A DNA stretch of 64,000 nucleotides from Pseudomonas paraversuta (GCF_904063065.1 NZ_CAJFCL010000012.1:39852-103851); one strand, 5' to 3'. Shown: positions 7,801 through 16,607, counted from the first letter of the stretch. Made by a program: numbers and translations. Notes: generated by a model not told the origin, from the letters alone.

Positions 7801-8438
7801 TCCCGGGCTTCTTTGGCCTTGTCGAAGGCCCGTTTACCCAGGCGGGTGTAGAGCGCGGTGTCGGTGAGTTTTTCCAGCAGTTCGCTGCGCTCGTTGTCAT
7901 CGGCTTTGAGAAAGGCGCTGAACTCGCTCTGGGCCAGCATCACGGCGCGGGTGAACTGCTCGAAGTTGAGCCCCAGACGCGCTTCGAGCTGCACTTTGTA
8001 ATCGCCTTTCTGGCTGGCCAGCAGTTGGTCGCTGTCGAGGTCGCGCAGGCTTTGGCGGCTGGCCTGCAGTTTGCCGGCGGCTTTCTCCCGGGCGCGGTTG
8101 GCTTCCCAGCGGGCCCGGTAACGGCGGCCGTCGATGCCGACAAAGTCGACTTCGGCATAGCCTTCACCGGTGCCGCGACGCAGCAGGGTACGAGGGTCGC
8201 CGGTGGCCACTTCGCCATCGGCATCCGGCACCTTGGCATCGCGCCCGGTGTTGCTCAGGCGCGGAACGGCACCAAACAGTGCCAGGCACAATGCGTCGAG
8301 CAAGGTACTTTTGCCGGCCCCGGTGGGGCCGGTTATGGCAAACAGTCCGGCACTGGCCAGGGGCTCGGCGGTGAAGTCCAGCTCAAAGGGGCCGGCCAGC
8401 GAGGCGAGGTTCTTCAGGCGAATGGCCAGGATTTTCAT
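4797..8438 (-). CDS. sbcC: exonuclease SbcCD, ATPase subunit SbcC
   Basis: A 1,213-residue SMC-like ATPase. It has an N-terminal Walker A motif 'GPTGAGKST' (37-45), two long glutamine-rich coiled-coil arms, a zinc-hook 'CPVC' near residue 603, and C-terminal ABC signature 'SLSGGETF' (about 1117) with Walker B 'SLFIDEGFGSLD' (about 1146). With SbcD it forms the Mre11-Rad50-type nuclease that opens DNA hairpins and protein-blocked ends. ATGA overlaps link it to sbcD upstream and the transferase gene downstream. The length is somewhat above that of the E. coli protein, as usual in pseudomonads. Confidence 0.97.
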   Translation of the reverse strand: MKILAIRLKNLASLAGPFELDFTAEPLASAGLFAITGPTGAGKSTLLDALCLALFGAVPRLSNTGRDAKVPDADGEVATGDPRTLLRRGTGEGYAEVDFVGIDGRRYRARWEANRAREKAAGKLQASRQSLRDLDSDQLLASQKGDYKVQLEARLGLNFEQFTRAVMLAQSEFSAFLKADDNERSELLEKLTDTALYTRLGKRAFDKAKEARDNHKQLLDQAVGVTPLTPEARVELDQQYDEARQQLKNRQSQLKQLEQQHSWLKTLRELQEQQQSAAEQLQQAQTLWQSQADQRQTLNLLEQLAPQRHQFARLAELEAQLSPLAAHIAAHLQQQTALSQRQGQLQQALQTAQLEATQAQARQRECAPRVQQAHLAQANLSRLTQALDAQQVLMQQAQQACDEGQQGLARMIEHQQQGAGRIEHITRQLEQSAELTPLANAWDAYRPRLQQLVRLSNNLGTGNKELPALEQRAQLAAQQLNELRNTLEILFQEAEAEPQAVNEQIQTLGSLLSDNHQQQRAFEDLQRLCSSQLALEARLQGLQLKLQTLQTEREQLIEQGTATKKQFESAEQALLVTQQLLERQRLARSASVEELRARLQDDQPCPVCGSHEHPYHQPEVLLQSLSRFDEEEEASARKVVDGLKETLIQLREKVGGVNAQHREFLQQHQHILDEQQALAPGLEAHPLYPQWLAQDPARREQWLTQRLGQLQHSINQDQQRQNTLLALQKEAAQLQQQVQRSTEASQLAAQQLAEQRLHLQADKQRLGDELAEFAGLLPEATLAALRDNPSACFMALDQQVADRLAQLDQLRDEQSEQAQRASQIERAQYQQANITKELETLQRSVLELTAQQQSGQQALHELLGDYSSAQLWQHSLEQAVEQARVAQTEAEQAVQTCANQLLQLTAELKAQQQHQHALQQEHSTLSAQVAQWRAQHSELDDSRLQQLLSIDEAQLRQLRLQLQNSEKAVEQARVLLQERDQRLNQHQAQANGNLDAQALDSALNELHGLINTSEQQSAELRARQAEDQRRQEANQALAQRISQAYDEWQRWARLNALIGSATGDTFRKIAQAYNLDLLVHHANAQLRQLVRRYRLKRGGSMLGLLVMDTEMGDELRSVHSLSGGETFLVSLALALGLASMASSTLKIESLFIDEGFGSLDPESLQLAMDALDGLQAQGRKVGVISHVQEMHERIPVQIQVRRQGNGLSTVEVK

Positions 8439-9679
8439 GGTTGTTCACCTTCCAGCTGTACTTCTTGCAGCAACAGCGCGAAGTCGTTGAGGGTTTGCTC
8501 GTCGGCTTCACTGCCGTAATTTTCCTGCCAGGCGCGGCTGAACAGTTCCCGGGGAGTCAGTTGATCGAGTTCGATCAGGCCATTGGCGTCATCCTCGTCG
8601 GCGCGCCGACCACTGCCGGCGTACTCGGCAGCGATGCGCACCAGGCGAACCGATTTTCCCTGCAGCGCGGTTTCAATTTGCTGGCGCAGATCGGGTTGCG
8701 GCTCGTCAAGTTTGACCCGTACTTCGAGCCAGGGCTGACGCTGGGGATCGGCCAGCAAGTCGATGTCCGGCAGTTCGGCCAGTTGCTCAAGGACTTGCGC
8801 CAAGGGGGCCGGGCCAATGCGCTGCAGGTTGACGGCCCGCGGGATCAGGCGCGGTTCGACACTGACCAGGGTTTCGCCATCCAGTTGCACATCGAGGATT
8901 TGATGTTGGTAGCCGATTTCCGAGAATGACAACGGAATTGGAGATCCGCAGTAGCGAATGCGTTCTTCACCATTCACTCGCTGGGGTTTATGCAAATGCC
9001 CCAGGGCGACATAGCTGATGCTGGGGCCGAACAGGCTGGCGGGCAGGGCTTCGGCGTTGCCGATGATCAGGCTGCGCTCGGAGTCTTGCGAGACCGAACC
9101 GCCGGCCATGTGCGCATGGCTGATGGCGATCAGGGCCTGGCCTGGCTTGCGCCGGGCGTTGGCGGCGGCGATCAGCCATTCATGGACCTGGCCGATGCCG
9201 CGCAGGTAGTCATCCCCCAGATGGGCGCCGGTGACTTCGGCGGGCCGCAGAAACGGCAGCGCCAGGCACCAGCCGGCAATTTCGCCAGAGGCATCGGGGA
9301 GCGGGATCAGCAGGCGTTCTGCGTCCAGCCGCCCGTCGTCGAGCCACAGCACCCGGCCCAGGGCATGGGCCCGCAGGCGGCGCATCAAGGGCGCCGGCAG
9401 CTCAATCCGGGATCCGGAGTCGTGGTTGCCGGCAATCATCACGATGGTCAGGCCGGGCTGTTGCTCATGGGCGCTGACGATAAAGTCGTAGAGCCGTTCC
9501 TGGGCTTTGACCGGCGGGTTGACGGTGTCGAAGATGTCACCGGCAATCAGCAGCACGTCCGGTTGCTGGTCGGCCAGTTGGCTCAATAGCCAGCTCAGAA
9601 AGCAAGCGTGTTCGAAGTCGCGTTCCTGGCCATGGAGGTTTTGCCCCAGGTGCCAGTCGGAAGTGTGAAACAGGCGCAT
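8435..9679 (-). CDS. sbcD: exonuclease SbcCD, nuclease subunit SbcD
   Basis: A 414-residue Mre11-type calcineurin-like phosphoesterase. Metal-binding motifs: 'DWH' (8-10), 'GDIFD' (47-51), 'GNHD' (84-87), and downstream 'ISHAHMAGG' and 'VALGHLHKPQ'. The start at 9679 is chosen because the family begins with 'MRLFHTSDWHLG'; the frame is open 23 codons further upstream, but that part would overlap the terminator hairpins. It supplies the nuclease activity of the SbcCD complex and is coupled to sbcC by an ATGA overlap. Confidence 0.96.
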   Translation of the reverse strand: MRLFHTSDWHLGQNLHGQERDFEHACFLSWLLSQLADQQPDVLLIAGDIFDTVNPPVKAQERLYDFIVSAHEQQPGLTIVMIAGNHDSGSRIELPAPLMRRLRAHALGRVLWLDDGRLDAERLLIPLPDASGEIAGWCLALPFLRPAEVTGAHLGDDYLRGIGQVHEWLIAAANARRKPGQALIAISHAHMAGGSVSQDSERSLIIGNAEALPASLFGPSISYVALGHLHKPQRVNGEERIRYCGSPIPLSFSEIGYQHQILDVQLDGETLVSVEPRLIPRAVNLQRIGPAPLAQVLEQLAELPDIDLLADPQRQPWLEVRVKLDEPQPDLRQQIETALQGKSVRLVRIAAEYAGSGRRADEDDANGLIELDQLTPRELFSRAWQENYGSEADEQTLNDFALLLQEVQLEGEQP

Positions 9680-9688
9680 GACAGAGTC

Positions 9689-9762
9689 CGTAAAAAATGG
9701 GCTTCGTCCAGCGCAGGCTGGACGCAAAACCGGCCCCGGTACACACACGGGCGCGGGGCCGG
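9689..9762 (-). terminator. terminator of the moxR-batD operon
   Basis: Reading the minus strand: a hairpin with arms CCGGCCCCG/CGGGGCCGG (9762-9730), then a second hairpin CGTCCAGC/GCTGGACG (9724-9705) followed by ATTTTTTA (about 9698-9691). The T run after the second stem makes it a plausible Rho-independent terminator between batD and sbcD. Confidence 0.7.
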
Positions 9763-9769
9763 CTGGAAA

Positions 9770-11404
9770 TTATTTGGGGTAGAGCGGTGGCAGGCTGCTC
9801 GGCTCGCTGCCCGCATCGTGCTCACGTTCGGCGGCAGGAATGCTGCGAATGGCCTTCCACAGTTCTTCACCCTGCCAGTGCTGACCGGTTTCGCTGTAGA
9901 GCGCGCCATTGAGACCATCCAGGGCATCGGACAGCAGTACAAACCGCGCGGCCATTTCGGCCAGGGTTTCCGGCTGTTGCCGGGCCCAGGCATCGAGTGC
10001 CTGGCGGGTGGCCTGCGGGTCGTTGGCAAGGCAGGCGCGCTTGAGATCATCGAGCAGGGTGCGGGGGCTGGGACCGGTTTGCGCGGCCCGTAAAATGGCC
10101 GGCTGCCAGCGCGCGCGCCACCACAGGCCGAAACCTGCGAGGGTGGTGCAGGCGAGGATAAAGGTGCTCAGTTGCCAGAGCCACAATGTGGAGTCGTCAT
10201 TCATTGCCGCAGGCAGGGTGCTGACCGGTGTATCCAGCGCCAGATTCGGGTTGGCCGCGACCTGTAAGGTCCGTGCAGGCAGGTAACTACGTTCCAGGCT
10301 GTCTTCATGGGTGTTCCACCAGACCACCTCGACGGCAGGCAATTCAACCTGGCCGACCCGGGAGGGGACCAGAGCCTCGCGTTCTTCACGGCTGCCCACC
10401 AGGCCGTTTTCGGTGATCTGATTGCTCAGTTGCGGCAGGTCCGGGTAGCGGCGCAATCCGTTTACATCGGTGGCGGGCAGGGGCGGCAGCTGGGCGCTGG
10501 ACAGACCTTCAGCCTTGAGGGTGAGGGTACGGGTCAATGATTCGCCCACCTGGCAGTGATCCGGCTCGGGGTTCCACGACTCACTGACGCTAAGGCTGCG
10601 TGCTGGCAGCCAGGGCGAGTTGGCCGGATAGTCCGCAGGTTTGGGTTTGACCGTCAGCGGGATGTCGGCTGTGCTCACATGCACCATTTTTCCAGGCTTG
10701 GGGCCCAGCGGGGCAGGGGCGGCGGCTTGCTGGCTGTCAACCTGGGTAGCGCTGAACGTCTGGGCCGGGATGATCAGCTCGCCGCTTTTCTGCGGGTAAA
10801 TGCCGTAGCGCAGTTCAATCACGCCGTGGCGTACCCCATTGATCAATTTCTCGTAGGTCCGCGACTCGCCCAGTTGTTCGACAATGGCGTCTGTCAGGTG
10901 CAAGGGGGTCAGGCTGCTGTCGTCGTACAGGGCAACCGAGTGGTAGATGCGCAGGGTCAGTATTGCCTGGGCCTGAACGTAGACGCTTGGCTGGTCGAGG
11001 ACGGCTTCGATAAATACCGGCGCCAGCTCGTTGTCGCTGCGGATGCTTTGAGTGACCGTCAGGCTGATGGGCAGGCTGTGGTAGGCACCGACCTGCAGCG
11101 GCGGAATAATCACGGTGCCGGTGCTTTTGGGCTGCAAGGTGATGATCCAGCGGGTGTTGGCCTTGTTGTCTTCGCTGAGGTCGGTCAGTTGGTTGACCTG
11201 GCGCGTACCCCGGACATCGAACAGGGCCTGGAGCGGTGTCAGATCCGGTTTGCCGAACAGGGTGGCGTCGTTTGATTGAAGGGTCAGCTCGACGGTTTCG
11301 CCGGAGTTGAGTTGATTGCGATCAACACTGGCAACCAGCCCGAGCGCATGGGCCGGCACGGTCCAGCAGCAGAGCAGGAGAAGCAAGGCGCAAATGCGGT
11401 TCAT
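9770..11404 (-). CDS. BatD-like membrane protein
   Basis: A 544-residue product starting at 11404 (ATGA overlap with the VWA-TPR gene). Residues 1-20 form a signal peptide ('ICALLLLLCCWTVPAHA'); the periplasmic part contains repeated Ig-like beta domains ('SVDRNQLNSGETVELTLQSN', 'ILTLRIYHSVALYDDSSLTPL'); one membrane helix lies near residue 410 ('LWLWQLSTFILACTTLAGFGLWW'), with a cytoplasmic tail. This matches the BatD/oxygen-tolerance family (PF13584), the last gene of Bat operons. Its precise role is unknown; it is assumed to work with the VWA proteins on envelope or stress functions. Confidence 0.85.
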   Translation of the reverse strand: MNRICALLLLLCCWTVPAHALGLVASVDRNQLNSGETVELTLQSNDATLFGKPDLTPLQALFDVRGTRQVNQLTDLSEDNKANTRWIITLQPKSTGTVIIPPLQVGAYHSLPISLTVTQSIRSDNELAPVFIEAVLDQPSVYVQAQAILTLRIYHSVALYDDSSLTPLHLTDAIVEQLGESRTYEKLINGVRHGVIELRYGIYPQKSGELIIPAQTFSATQVDSQQAAAPAPLGPKPGKMVHVSTADIPLTVKPKPADYPANSPWLPARSLSVSESWNPEPDHCQVGESLTRTLTLKAEGLSSAQLPPLPATDVNGLRRYPDLPQLSNQITENGLVGSREEREALVPSRVGQVELPAVEVVWWNTHEDSLERSYLPARTLQVAANPNLALDTPVSTLPAAMNDDSTLWLWQLSTFILACTTLAGFGLWWRARWQPAILRAAQTGPSPRTLLDDLKRACLANDPQATRQALDAWARQQPETLAEMAARFVLLSDALDGLNGALYSETGQHWQGEELWKAIRSIPAAEREHDAGSEPSSLPPLYPK

Positions 11405-13143
11405 TGGGGCGAGTCCTGATGTTGCTGCTGTTCGTACCAAAATTTCCGTCGCAACAATTCGCTGGGGTTGTCGGGAATCTGTCTGAGCCATTGTTCCAGT
11501 GCCTGGCGATGCTCCTCGTCCAGGTGGTCTGACGTCGGCGCCGGGGGGCGGGTGGTCGTATCGTCGGTGGATTCGCTGCCGGGCTCTGGATTGCTGGCTG
11601 GCGGAGGCGGTTCCGGGGAATCGTTGTTGTTTGCCGCAGCATCCGGCTCGGTGGCCGAACTGTTTTCCTGCTGCTGCGCGCTGTCACCCGAGGCGCTGCT
11701 GTTACGGGTGCTGATGGCAGGCGCCGGTTCCGGTTCTGAGTCAGTCTCGGGTTTGTTGTCGGCCGGCGGGGTGGCCTCGGCGTTTTTTTGTTCGAGCACT
11801 TTTTCGATCAGGGCTTTGTTCTGTGCCGCTACCTGCAAGTCCGGTTGCAACTCCAGAGCTTGTTCATAGGCGTCGATGGCCGCTTCCAGTTGACCGCCCT
11901 TGGCCAGCGCATTGCCGCGATTATAGTGGGCGCTGGCGGTGTTGGACTCGGCAAAGCGCTGAGCCGCAGCGGCGTAATCGCCCGCTTGATACAGGGCAAC
12001 GCCTTGCCATTGCGCGTCCTCGAAGTGCTCGACGGCTTGCAACGGTTTCTTCTGCTCCAGTAAACGCTGACCTTGCTGGTCGGGGCGCAGCCACAGGTCG
12101 GTGAAGCTCATGGCGTAACCGGGCTGGGGCAGCATCAATAACAACGGCAGGCACAGCAGCCAGCCGCGGCGGCCTGCGCAGGCTGCCAACAGCAACAGTG
12201 GCAGCAGCAACCAGTAGCCCTGGTCGGCCCAGGTGTCCAGTTGCAGGGTCTGGCCGTTATTGCGTAACTGCCGGGGCCCGTCGAGCAGGCCCAGGCCGCG
12301 CAAGTCGTTGTCGTCCAGGCGCGCCTGGCGGTAGCGGCCGTCAACTTCGAGGGCGAAGGCCCGCAGGGCCGCGCTGTCGAGGCGGGGCATGAGGATGGCG
12401 CCCTGGTCGTCCTTGAGAAACTGGCCGTTTTCATCAACCACCGGCGCACCCTCACGACTGCCGATGCCGAGCATCAGTAACTGCGGGGTATGGCCCTTCA
12501 AGACCTGGCTGATGCCCTCGCGCTCCTGTTCGCTGAGCGATGAGGTGATAAGCAGCAAGCGGCCCTGGCCCAGGGCCCCCTGATCCAGCAGCTTGAGGGC
12601 TTTGGCCACCGCCAGATCGGCGCGATGGCCCGGCTGCGGCATGATGGAGGGCTTGAGCGCTTCGAGCAGGTTGCGGCTGGTGGACAGGTCATCGGACAGC
12701 GGCACCAGGGTATGGGCGCTGCCGGCGTAGACAATGACGGCCGTTTGCGCATCGCTGCGGCTTTGCAACAGGTCGTAGAGTTTGCGTCGCGCCTGCTCCA
12801 GCCGGTTTGGATTTTTGTCCGTGGCCAGCATCTCCGGAGTGAGCTGCAACATCACCACCAACGGGTCGGCAGGCTTTTGGGTGGATTGCTCAACCCGCTC
12901 CCAGCTTGGGCCCAGCAGTGCCAGCAGGGCTAGCAGCCAGGCCAGTCCCAGGGCGATCCAGGGCAGTTTGCTGTTACGCCCGCTGCCGCCACTGAGCAGT
13001 ACGCGATGGAAGGCCACCGGCAGAATCATCTGCCAGCGCCCCGCACGTTTTTGTCGGTGCCAGAGTTTCCACAGCAACCAGCACAGCAGCGGCAAGAGCA
13101 ACAGCCATTCGGGACGGAACCAGTGGGGCCAGAGCGTGCTCAT
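11401..13143 (-). CDS. VWA and TPR domain membrane protein (BatB/BatC fusion-like)
   Basis: A 580-residue product. It has N-terminal membrane helices (about 11-30 and 60-78), a von Willebrand A domain (about 90-300), two more helices near 320-365, then TPR repeats ('GDYAAAAQRFAESNTASAHYNRGNALAKGGQLEAAIDAYEQALELQPD', about 400-470) and a low-complexity Asn/Ser/Glu/Pro tail. This joins what are separate BatB and BatC genes elsewhere. The metal-binding DxSxS motif is degenerate: 'LQLTPEM' with Gln100, Thr102 and Glu104. ATGA overlaps at both ends show tight coupling with batA and batD. Confidence 0.87.
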   Translation of the reverse strand: MSTLWPHWFRPEWLLLLPLLCWLLWKLWHRQKRAGRWQMILPVAFHRVLLSGGSGRNSKLPWIALGLAWLLALLALLGPSWERVEQSTQKPADPLVVMLQLTPEMLATDKNPNRLEQARRKLYDLLQSRSDAQTAVIVYAGSAHTLVPLSDDLSTSRNLLEALKPSIMPQPGHRADLAVAKALKLLDQGALGQGRLLLITSSLSEQEREGISQVLKGHTPQLLMLGIGSREGAPVVDENGQFLKDDQGAILMPRLDSAALRAFALEVDGRYRQARLDDNDLRGLGLLDGPRQLRNNGQTLQLDTWADQGYWLLLPLLLLAACAGRRGWLLCLPLLLMLPQPGYAMSFTDLWLRPDQQGQRLLEQKKPLQAVEHFEDAQWQGVALYQAGDYAAAAQRFAESNTASAHYNRGNALAKGGQLEAAIDAYEQALELQPDLQVAAQNKALIEKVLEQKNAEATPPADNKPETDSEPEPAPAISTRNSSASGDSAQQQENSSATEPDAAANNNDSPEPPPPASNPEPGSESTDDTTTRPPAPTSDHLDEEHRQALEQWLRQIPDNPSELLRRKFWYEQQQHQDSPQ

Positions 13144-14216
13144 CGGCGCCTCCGCAGACGCAGACGTTTGAGCTGCGAACGCCAGTGGGGATGTTGTTGC
13201 AGAAAATGTTCCTTGCTCAGCCAGCGTTGCAGTGGATTGTTTGGCCACAGTTCCCGTATCACCAGCAACACGCTCAGCAGCAGGGCACTGGCCAATGGCC
13301 AGCTGTAAAGTGCCTGTACCGGACGGGCCTGGGTCGGCTGCTGGGCGACGGGCTCCAGTCGGTCGAGGGTGTCTTTGATGGCGGCCAGCTCCTGACCATC
13401 GCGGGCCCGGAAGTACTGACCGCCGGTGACTTTGGCAATTTCCTGCAGAGCCGGTTCGTCCAGGTCCACCCCGGGATTGATGCTGAACATGCCCTTGGCA
13501 CTGCTTTGGGCAGGGTCGGCGCCGATGCCGATCGGATAAATTCTGACCCCTTCCTCGGCGGCAAGGCGGGCGGCAGTCAGCGGGTCGATCTGCCCGCCGT
13601 TGTTGGCCCCGTCGGTCACCAGAATCAACACTCGACTCTGTGCCGGGCGCTGGCGCAAGCGCTTGAGGGCCAGGCCAATGGCGTCGCCGATGGCGGTGTT
13701 TTTACCGGCAATGCCGATTCGCGCTTCATCCAGCCAGGTGTGGACGGTGTGGCGGTCGAAGGTCAAAGGCGCTTGCAGATAGGCCTGACTGCCGAACAGG
13801 ATCAGGCCTACGCGGTCGCCTTCGCGGTTTTCCAGGAAGTCCCCGAGCAGGCTTTTGACCAGATCGAGACGACTGATGTCTTCGTTGTGCCATTGCATGT
13901 CCGGGAAGTCCATGGAGCCGGAAACATCCACCGCCACCAGCAAATCCCGGCCGCTGGCGGCAATGGGCAGTGGCTCACCCAGCCACTGTGGGCGCGCGGC
14001 AGCGGTCAGCAGCAGCAGCCATAAGAGCAAAAACGGAATTTGCTGGCGCAATGAAGGCATTGTTGCGCGGGCTTTGCGCCGGGCCAGCTCTTCCAGGTCA
14101 GACAGAAAACTGACTTTGAGTGCGGCCTCGCCGCTGTCGGCGGCCGGCAGCACCAGGCGCATCAGCCAGGGCAGCGGCAACAGGGCGAACAGCCAGGGCC
14201 AGGCGAACTCAAACAT
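13140..14216 (-). CDS. VWA domain membrane protein (BatA-like)
   Basis: A 358-residue product starting at 14216; the start overlaps the DUF4381 gene by eight bases. Two N-terminal membrane segments (about 5-24 and 60-74) precede a VWA domain with an intact MIDAS motif 'DVSGS' (Asp97, Ser99, Ser101) and the downstream 'TDGANN' aspartate; a C-terminal helix follows near 315-332. BatA proteins present the VWA domain to the periplasm or cytoplasm and probably act as partners of the MoxR ATPase. Unlike its neighbour, this copy should bind metal. Confidence 0.88.
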   Translation of the reverse strand: MFEFAWPWLFALLPLPWLMRLVLPAADSGEAALKVSFLSDLEELARRKARATMPSLRQQIPFLLLWLLLLTAAARPQWLGEPLPIAASGRDLLVAVDVSGSMDFPDMQWHNEDISRLDLVKSLLGDFLENREGDRVGLILFGSQAYLQAPLTFDRHTVHTWLDEARIGIAGKNTAIGDAIGLALKRLRQRPAQSRVLILVTDGANNGGQIDPLTAARLAAEEGVRIYPIGIGADPAQSSAKGMFSINPGVDLDEPALQEIAKVTGGQYFRARDGQELAAIKDTLDRLEPVAQQPTQARPVQALYSWPLASALLLSVLLVIRELWPNNPLQRWLSKEHFLQQHPHWRSQLKRLRLRRRR

Positions 14217-14703
14217 GTTTGCGAATCCAGGTTTCAACCGCTTGATTGAGGCCGGCAATCGCCTTGTCATCAAGCTTGCATTCGGGCTTGTAGGCCCCTT
14301 CAACCAGCACCATCCAGCGCGTCAGACCGGCCGCCGGACAGCGGTTGTCGAGGAATGCCAGCCATTTGCGGCCATTGAGCGTGTGGCTCTGGCTGTAGGG
14401 GTAGTGGTTGCGGCACAGGCGTTTGAGCAGGCCGTTGAGTTGTTGCAGCCAGGCTCCGGCCGGTGCGCCGTCGTAGGGTTTGGGGAAACCTGCAAGCTCT
14501 TCAAGCGCCGCCAGCCGCACCGGGTCCAGAGGTTGCTCGGCCCTGCGCGGCTGGCGCTTGACCGGCAGATATCGGCGTAGCCACCACAGGCCCCAGGCCA
14601 GGGCCGCAAGGAGGATCAGCAGCAGCCACCAGCCGGGCGCAGGCGGCCAGAAGCCGATCACGGGCGGCTGGATCAGGGGCTGCAGCTGTTCCAGGTCTTT
14701 CAT
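14209..14703 (-). CDS. DUF4381 membrane protein of the MoxR operon
   Basis: A 164-residue protein with one strong membrane helix (about residues 22-44, 'PGWWLLLILLAALAWGLWWL') and a cytoplasmic helical domain containing 'SHTLNGRKWLAFLDNRCP', typical of the DUF4381 family found only in MoxR-DUF58-VWA operons. The start overlaps the DUF58 stop (ATGA). Function unknown; the constant position between DUF58 and the VWA genes implies a structural role in the same membrane complex. Confidence 0.85.
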   Translation of the reverse strand: MKDLEQLQPLIQPPVIGFWPPAPGWWLLLILLAALAWGLWWLRRYLPVKRQPRRAEQPLDPVRLAALEELAGFPKPYDGAPAGAWLQQLNGLLKRLCRNHYPYSQSHTLNGRKWLAFLDNRCPAAGLTRWMVLVEGAYKPECKLDDKAIAGLNQAVETWIRKHV

Positions 14704-15644
14704 AATGGTTTGCCGGGGCGTTTGGCGTTCAGGTATTCACGCAATTGCTCGATCATTTCACTTTGTGTGCTCAACGGCATCAGCATCACGCTCAATTTTT
14801 GTGCCAGCAACGCCCAGCGCGCAATACGTGCTTCGCCCTGGGCGCGATAGGCCTGACGCAAGTCGTAGTTGAGGGTGTCCAGCTCCAGCTGTGCTCCGCG
14901 TTCGGCAAAGCGCAGCAGGCCGGCAGCGGGCAGGGCGTGGTCCAGCGGGTCGGACAGCGGCAGCAGCATCAAGTCGCAATGGCGGGCCAACAGGCTCAGT
15001 TGCTGCTCGGCGGCGTCGGTGAGTGCGCGCTCATCGCAAATCACAATCACCAGGCTGCCGGGGCGCAGCACTTCCCGCGCCCGGATCAGCGCCATGCCCA
15101 GGGCATCGCGGTCGGACTGCACTTCGGTGTGCAGCGACTGGTTGACCCGTACCAGACGGTTAAGCAGTTGCAGCAGGCTCTGCTTGCTGCGCCGGGGTTT
15201 GATTTCGTAATGTTCGTGGTCGCCGAATACCAGTCCGCCCACCCGGTCGTTGTGCCCCAGTGCCGCCCAGCCGATCAGACTGGCAGCCTGGGCTGCAAGC
15301 ACCGACTTGAACATCAGGCCCGAGCCAAAGAACAGCCGCCGGCTTTGTTCGGCGAGAATGAAGATCGGCCGTTCGCGCTCTTCATGGAACATTTTGGTGT
15401 GCGGCTCCTGGGTGCGAGCCGTGACGCGCCAGTCGATGGTGCGCACATCGTCACCGGCCTGATAGACCCGTACCTGATCGAAATCCACGCCGCGGCCGCG
15501 CAATTTTGAATGGTGCAGGCCCGCCATCGGGCTGCGCTGGCCAGGGGAGGCGAACAGTTGTACTTCGCGCACCCGGTGCCGCATCTCGATCAGTTCGGCA
15601 AGGGTGACGCGAATGCCGGGCTCGGCGGGCAGGGGGTTGTTCAT
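14700..15644 (-). CDS. DUF58 protein (VWA-like) of the MoxR operon
   Basis: A 314-residue soluble protein containing the DUF58 signature 'GRGVDFDQVRVYQAGDDVRTIDWRVTART' (about residues 50-77) and a VWA-like fold in the second half. DUF58 proteins lie next to MoxR ATPases almost everywhere and are thought to be their adaptor or substrate. The gene starts three bases after the moxR stop and overlaps the DUF4381 gene. Confidence 0.9.
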   Translation of the reverse strand: MNNPLPAEPGIRVTLAELIEMRHRVREVQLFASPGQRSPMAGLHHSKLRGRGVDFDQVRVYQAGDDVRTIDWRVTARTQEPHTKMFHEERERPIFILAEQSRRLFFGSGLMFKSVLAAQAASLIGWAALGHNDRVGGLVFGDHEHYEIKPRRSKQSLLQLLNRLVRVNQSLHTEVQSDRDALGMALIRAREVLRPGSLVIVICDERALTDAAEQQLSLLARHCDLMLLPLSDPLDHALPAAGLLRFAERGAQLELDTLNYDLRQAYRAQGEARIARWALLAQKLSVMLMPLSTQSEMIEQLREYLNAKRPGKPL

Positions 15645-15647
15645 GGG

Positions 15648-16607
15648 TCAGGCGACGGCAACGACGTCAAGGATGCGCTGCACCACACGGTCCTGGTCGA
15701 TACCGGCGGCTTCAGCTTCGAACGACAAAATGATCCGGTGACGCAGAACGTCAAACAGCACGGCCTGAATGTCTTCGGGGCTGACGAAGTCGCGTCCGGC
15801 CAGCCAGGCATGCGCCCGGGCACAGCGGTCCAGGGCAATCGAGCCGCGGGGGCTTGCGCCATAGGCGATCCAGTCGGCCATTTCCGGGTCGAACTTGCCC
15901 GGAGTACGGGTGGCCATGACCAGTTGCACCAGGTATTCCTCTACTGCATCGGCCATGTACAGGCCGAGGATTTCCTTGCGTGCAGCAAAAATGGCTTGCT
16001 GGCTGACCCGGCGCTCGGGTTTGGTTTCACCGTTGAGCGCTTCGCCGCGGGCCTGCTGCAGGATGCGCCGTTCGACAGCCGCATCGGGGAAGCCGATTTT
16101 GACGTGCATCAGGAAGCGGTCGAGCTGGGCTTCGGGCAACGGATAGGTGCCTTCCTGCTCGATCGGGTTTTGCGTGGCCATCACCAGGAACAGCGGCGAC
16201 AGTTCGTAGGTGCTGCGCCCGACACTGACCTGGCGCTCGGCCATGGCTTCGAGCAATGCCGACTGAACCTTGGCCGGCGCGCGATTGATTTCATCCGCCA
16301 GCACCAGATTGTGGAAAATCGGCCCTTGCTGGAAGACGAAACTGCCGGTCTCCGGACGATAGATTTCAGTCCCGGTGATGTCGGCGGGGAGCAGGTCGGG
16401 GGTGAACTGAATTCGATGGAACTGCGCTTCAATCCCTTCCGCCAATTCTTTGATGGCCTTGGTTTTTGCAAGGCCGGGCGCACCCTCGACCAGCATGTGG
16501 CCGTCAGCCAGCAGCGCGATCAGCAGGCGGTCGATGAGTTTTTCCTGACCGAGAATCTGCGTTGAGAGAAAGGTTCGCAGCGCAAGCAGCGCTTCACGAT
16601 GTTCCAT
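15648..16607 (-). CDS. moxR: MoxR-family AAA+ ATPase
   Basis: A 319-residue AAA+ protein. Walker A is 'GAPGLAKT' (42-49) and Walker B is 'LVLADEIN' with Asp105-Glu106; 'NPIEQEGTYPLPEAQLDRF' carries sensor 1 and the arginine finger region, and 'GASPRGSIALDRCARAHAWL' the sensor 2 region. Start 16607 is preferred to the upstream frame because AGGAA lies about 10 bases before it. MoxR ATPases act as chaperones for VWA-containing partners; it heads the co-transcribed set through batD. A 17-base direct repeat lies 108-143 bases upstream. Confidence 0.92.
   Translation of the reverse strand: MEHREALLALRTFLSTQILGQEKLIDRLLIALLADGHMLVEGAPGLAKTKAIKELAEGIEAQFHRIQFTPDLLPADITGTEIYRPETGSFVFQQGPIFHNLVLADEINRAPAKVQSALLEAMAERQVSVGRSTYELSPLFLVMATQNPIEQEGTYPLPEAQLDRFLMHVKIGFPDAAVERRILQQARGEALNGETKPERRVSQQAIFAARKEILGLYMADAVEEYLVQLVMATRTPGKFDPEMADWIAYGASPRGSIALDRCARAHAWLAGRDFVSPEDIQAVLFDVLRHRIILSFEAEAAGIDQDRVVQRILDVVAVA

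Noticed and set aside
7398..8519. A 373-codon plus-strand frame opposite sbcC/sbcD, rich in Leu and Gly
   Set aside because: Antisense shadow of the Gln-rich coiled coil of SbcC; no start signal or family features.
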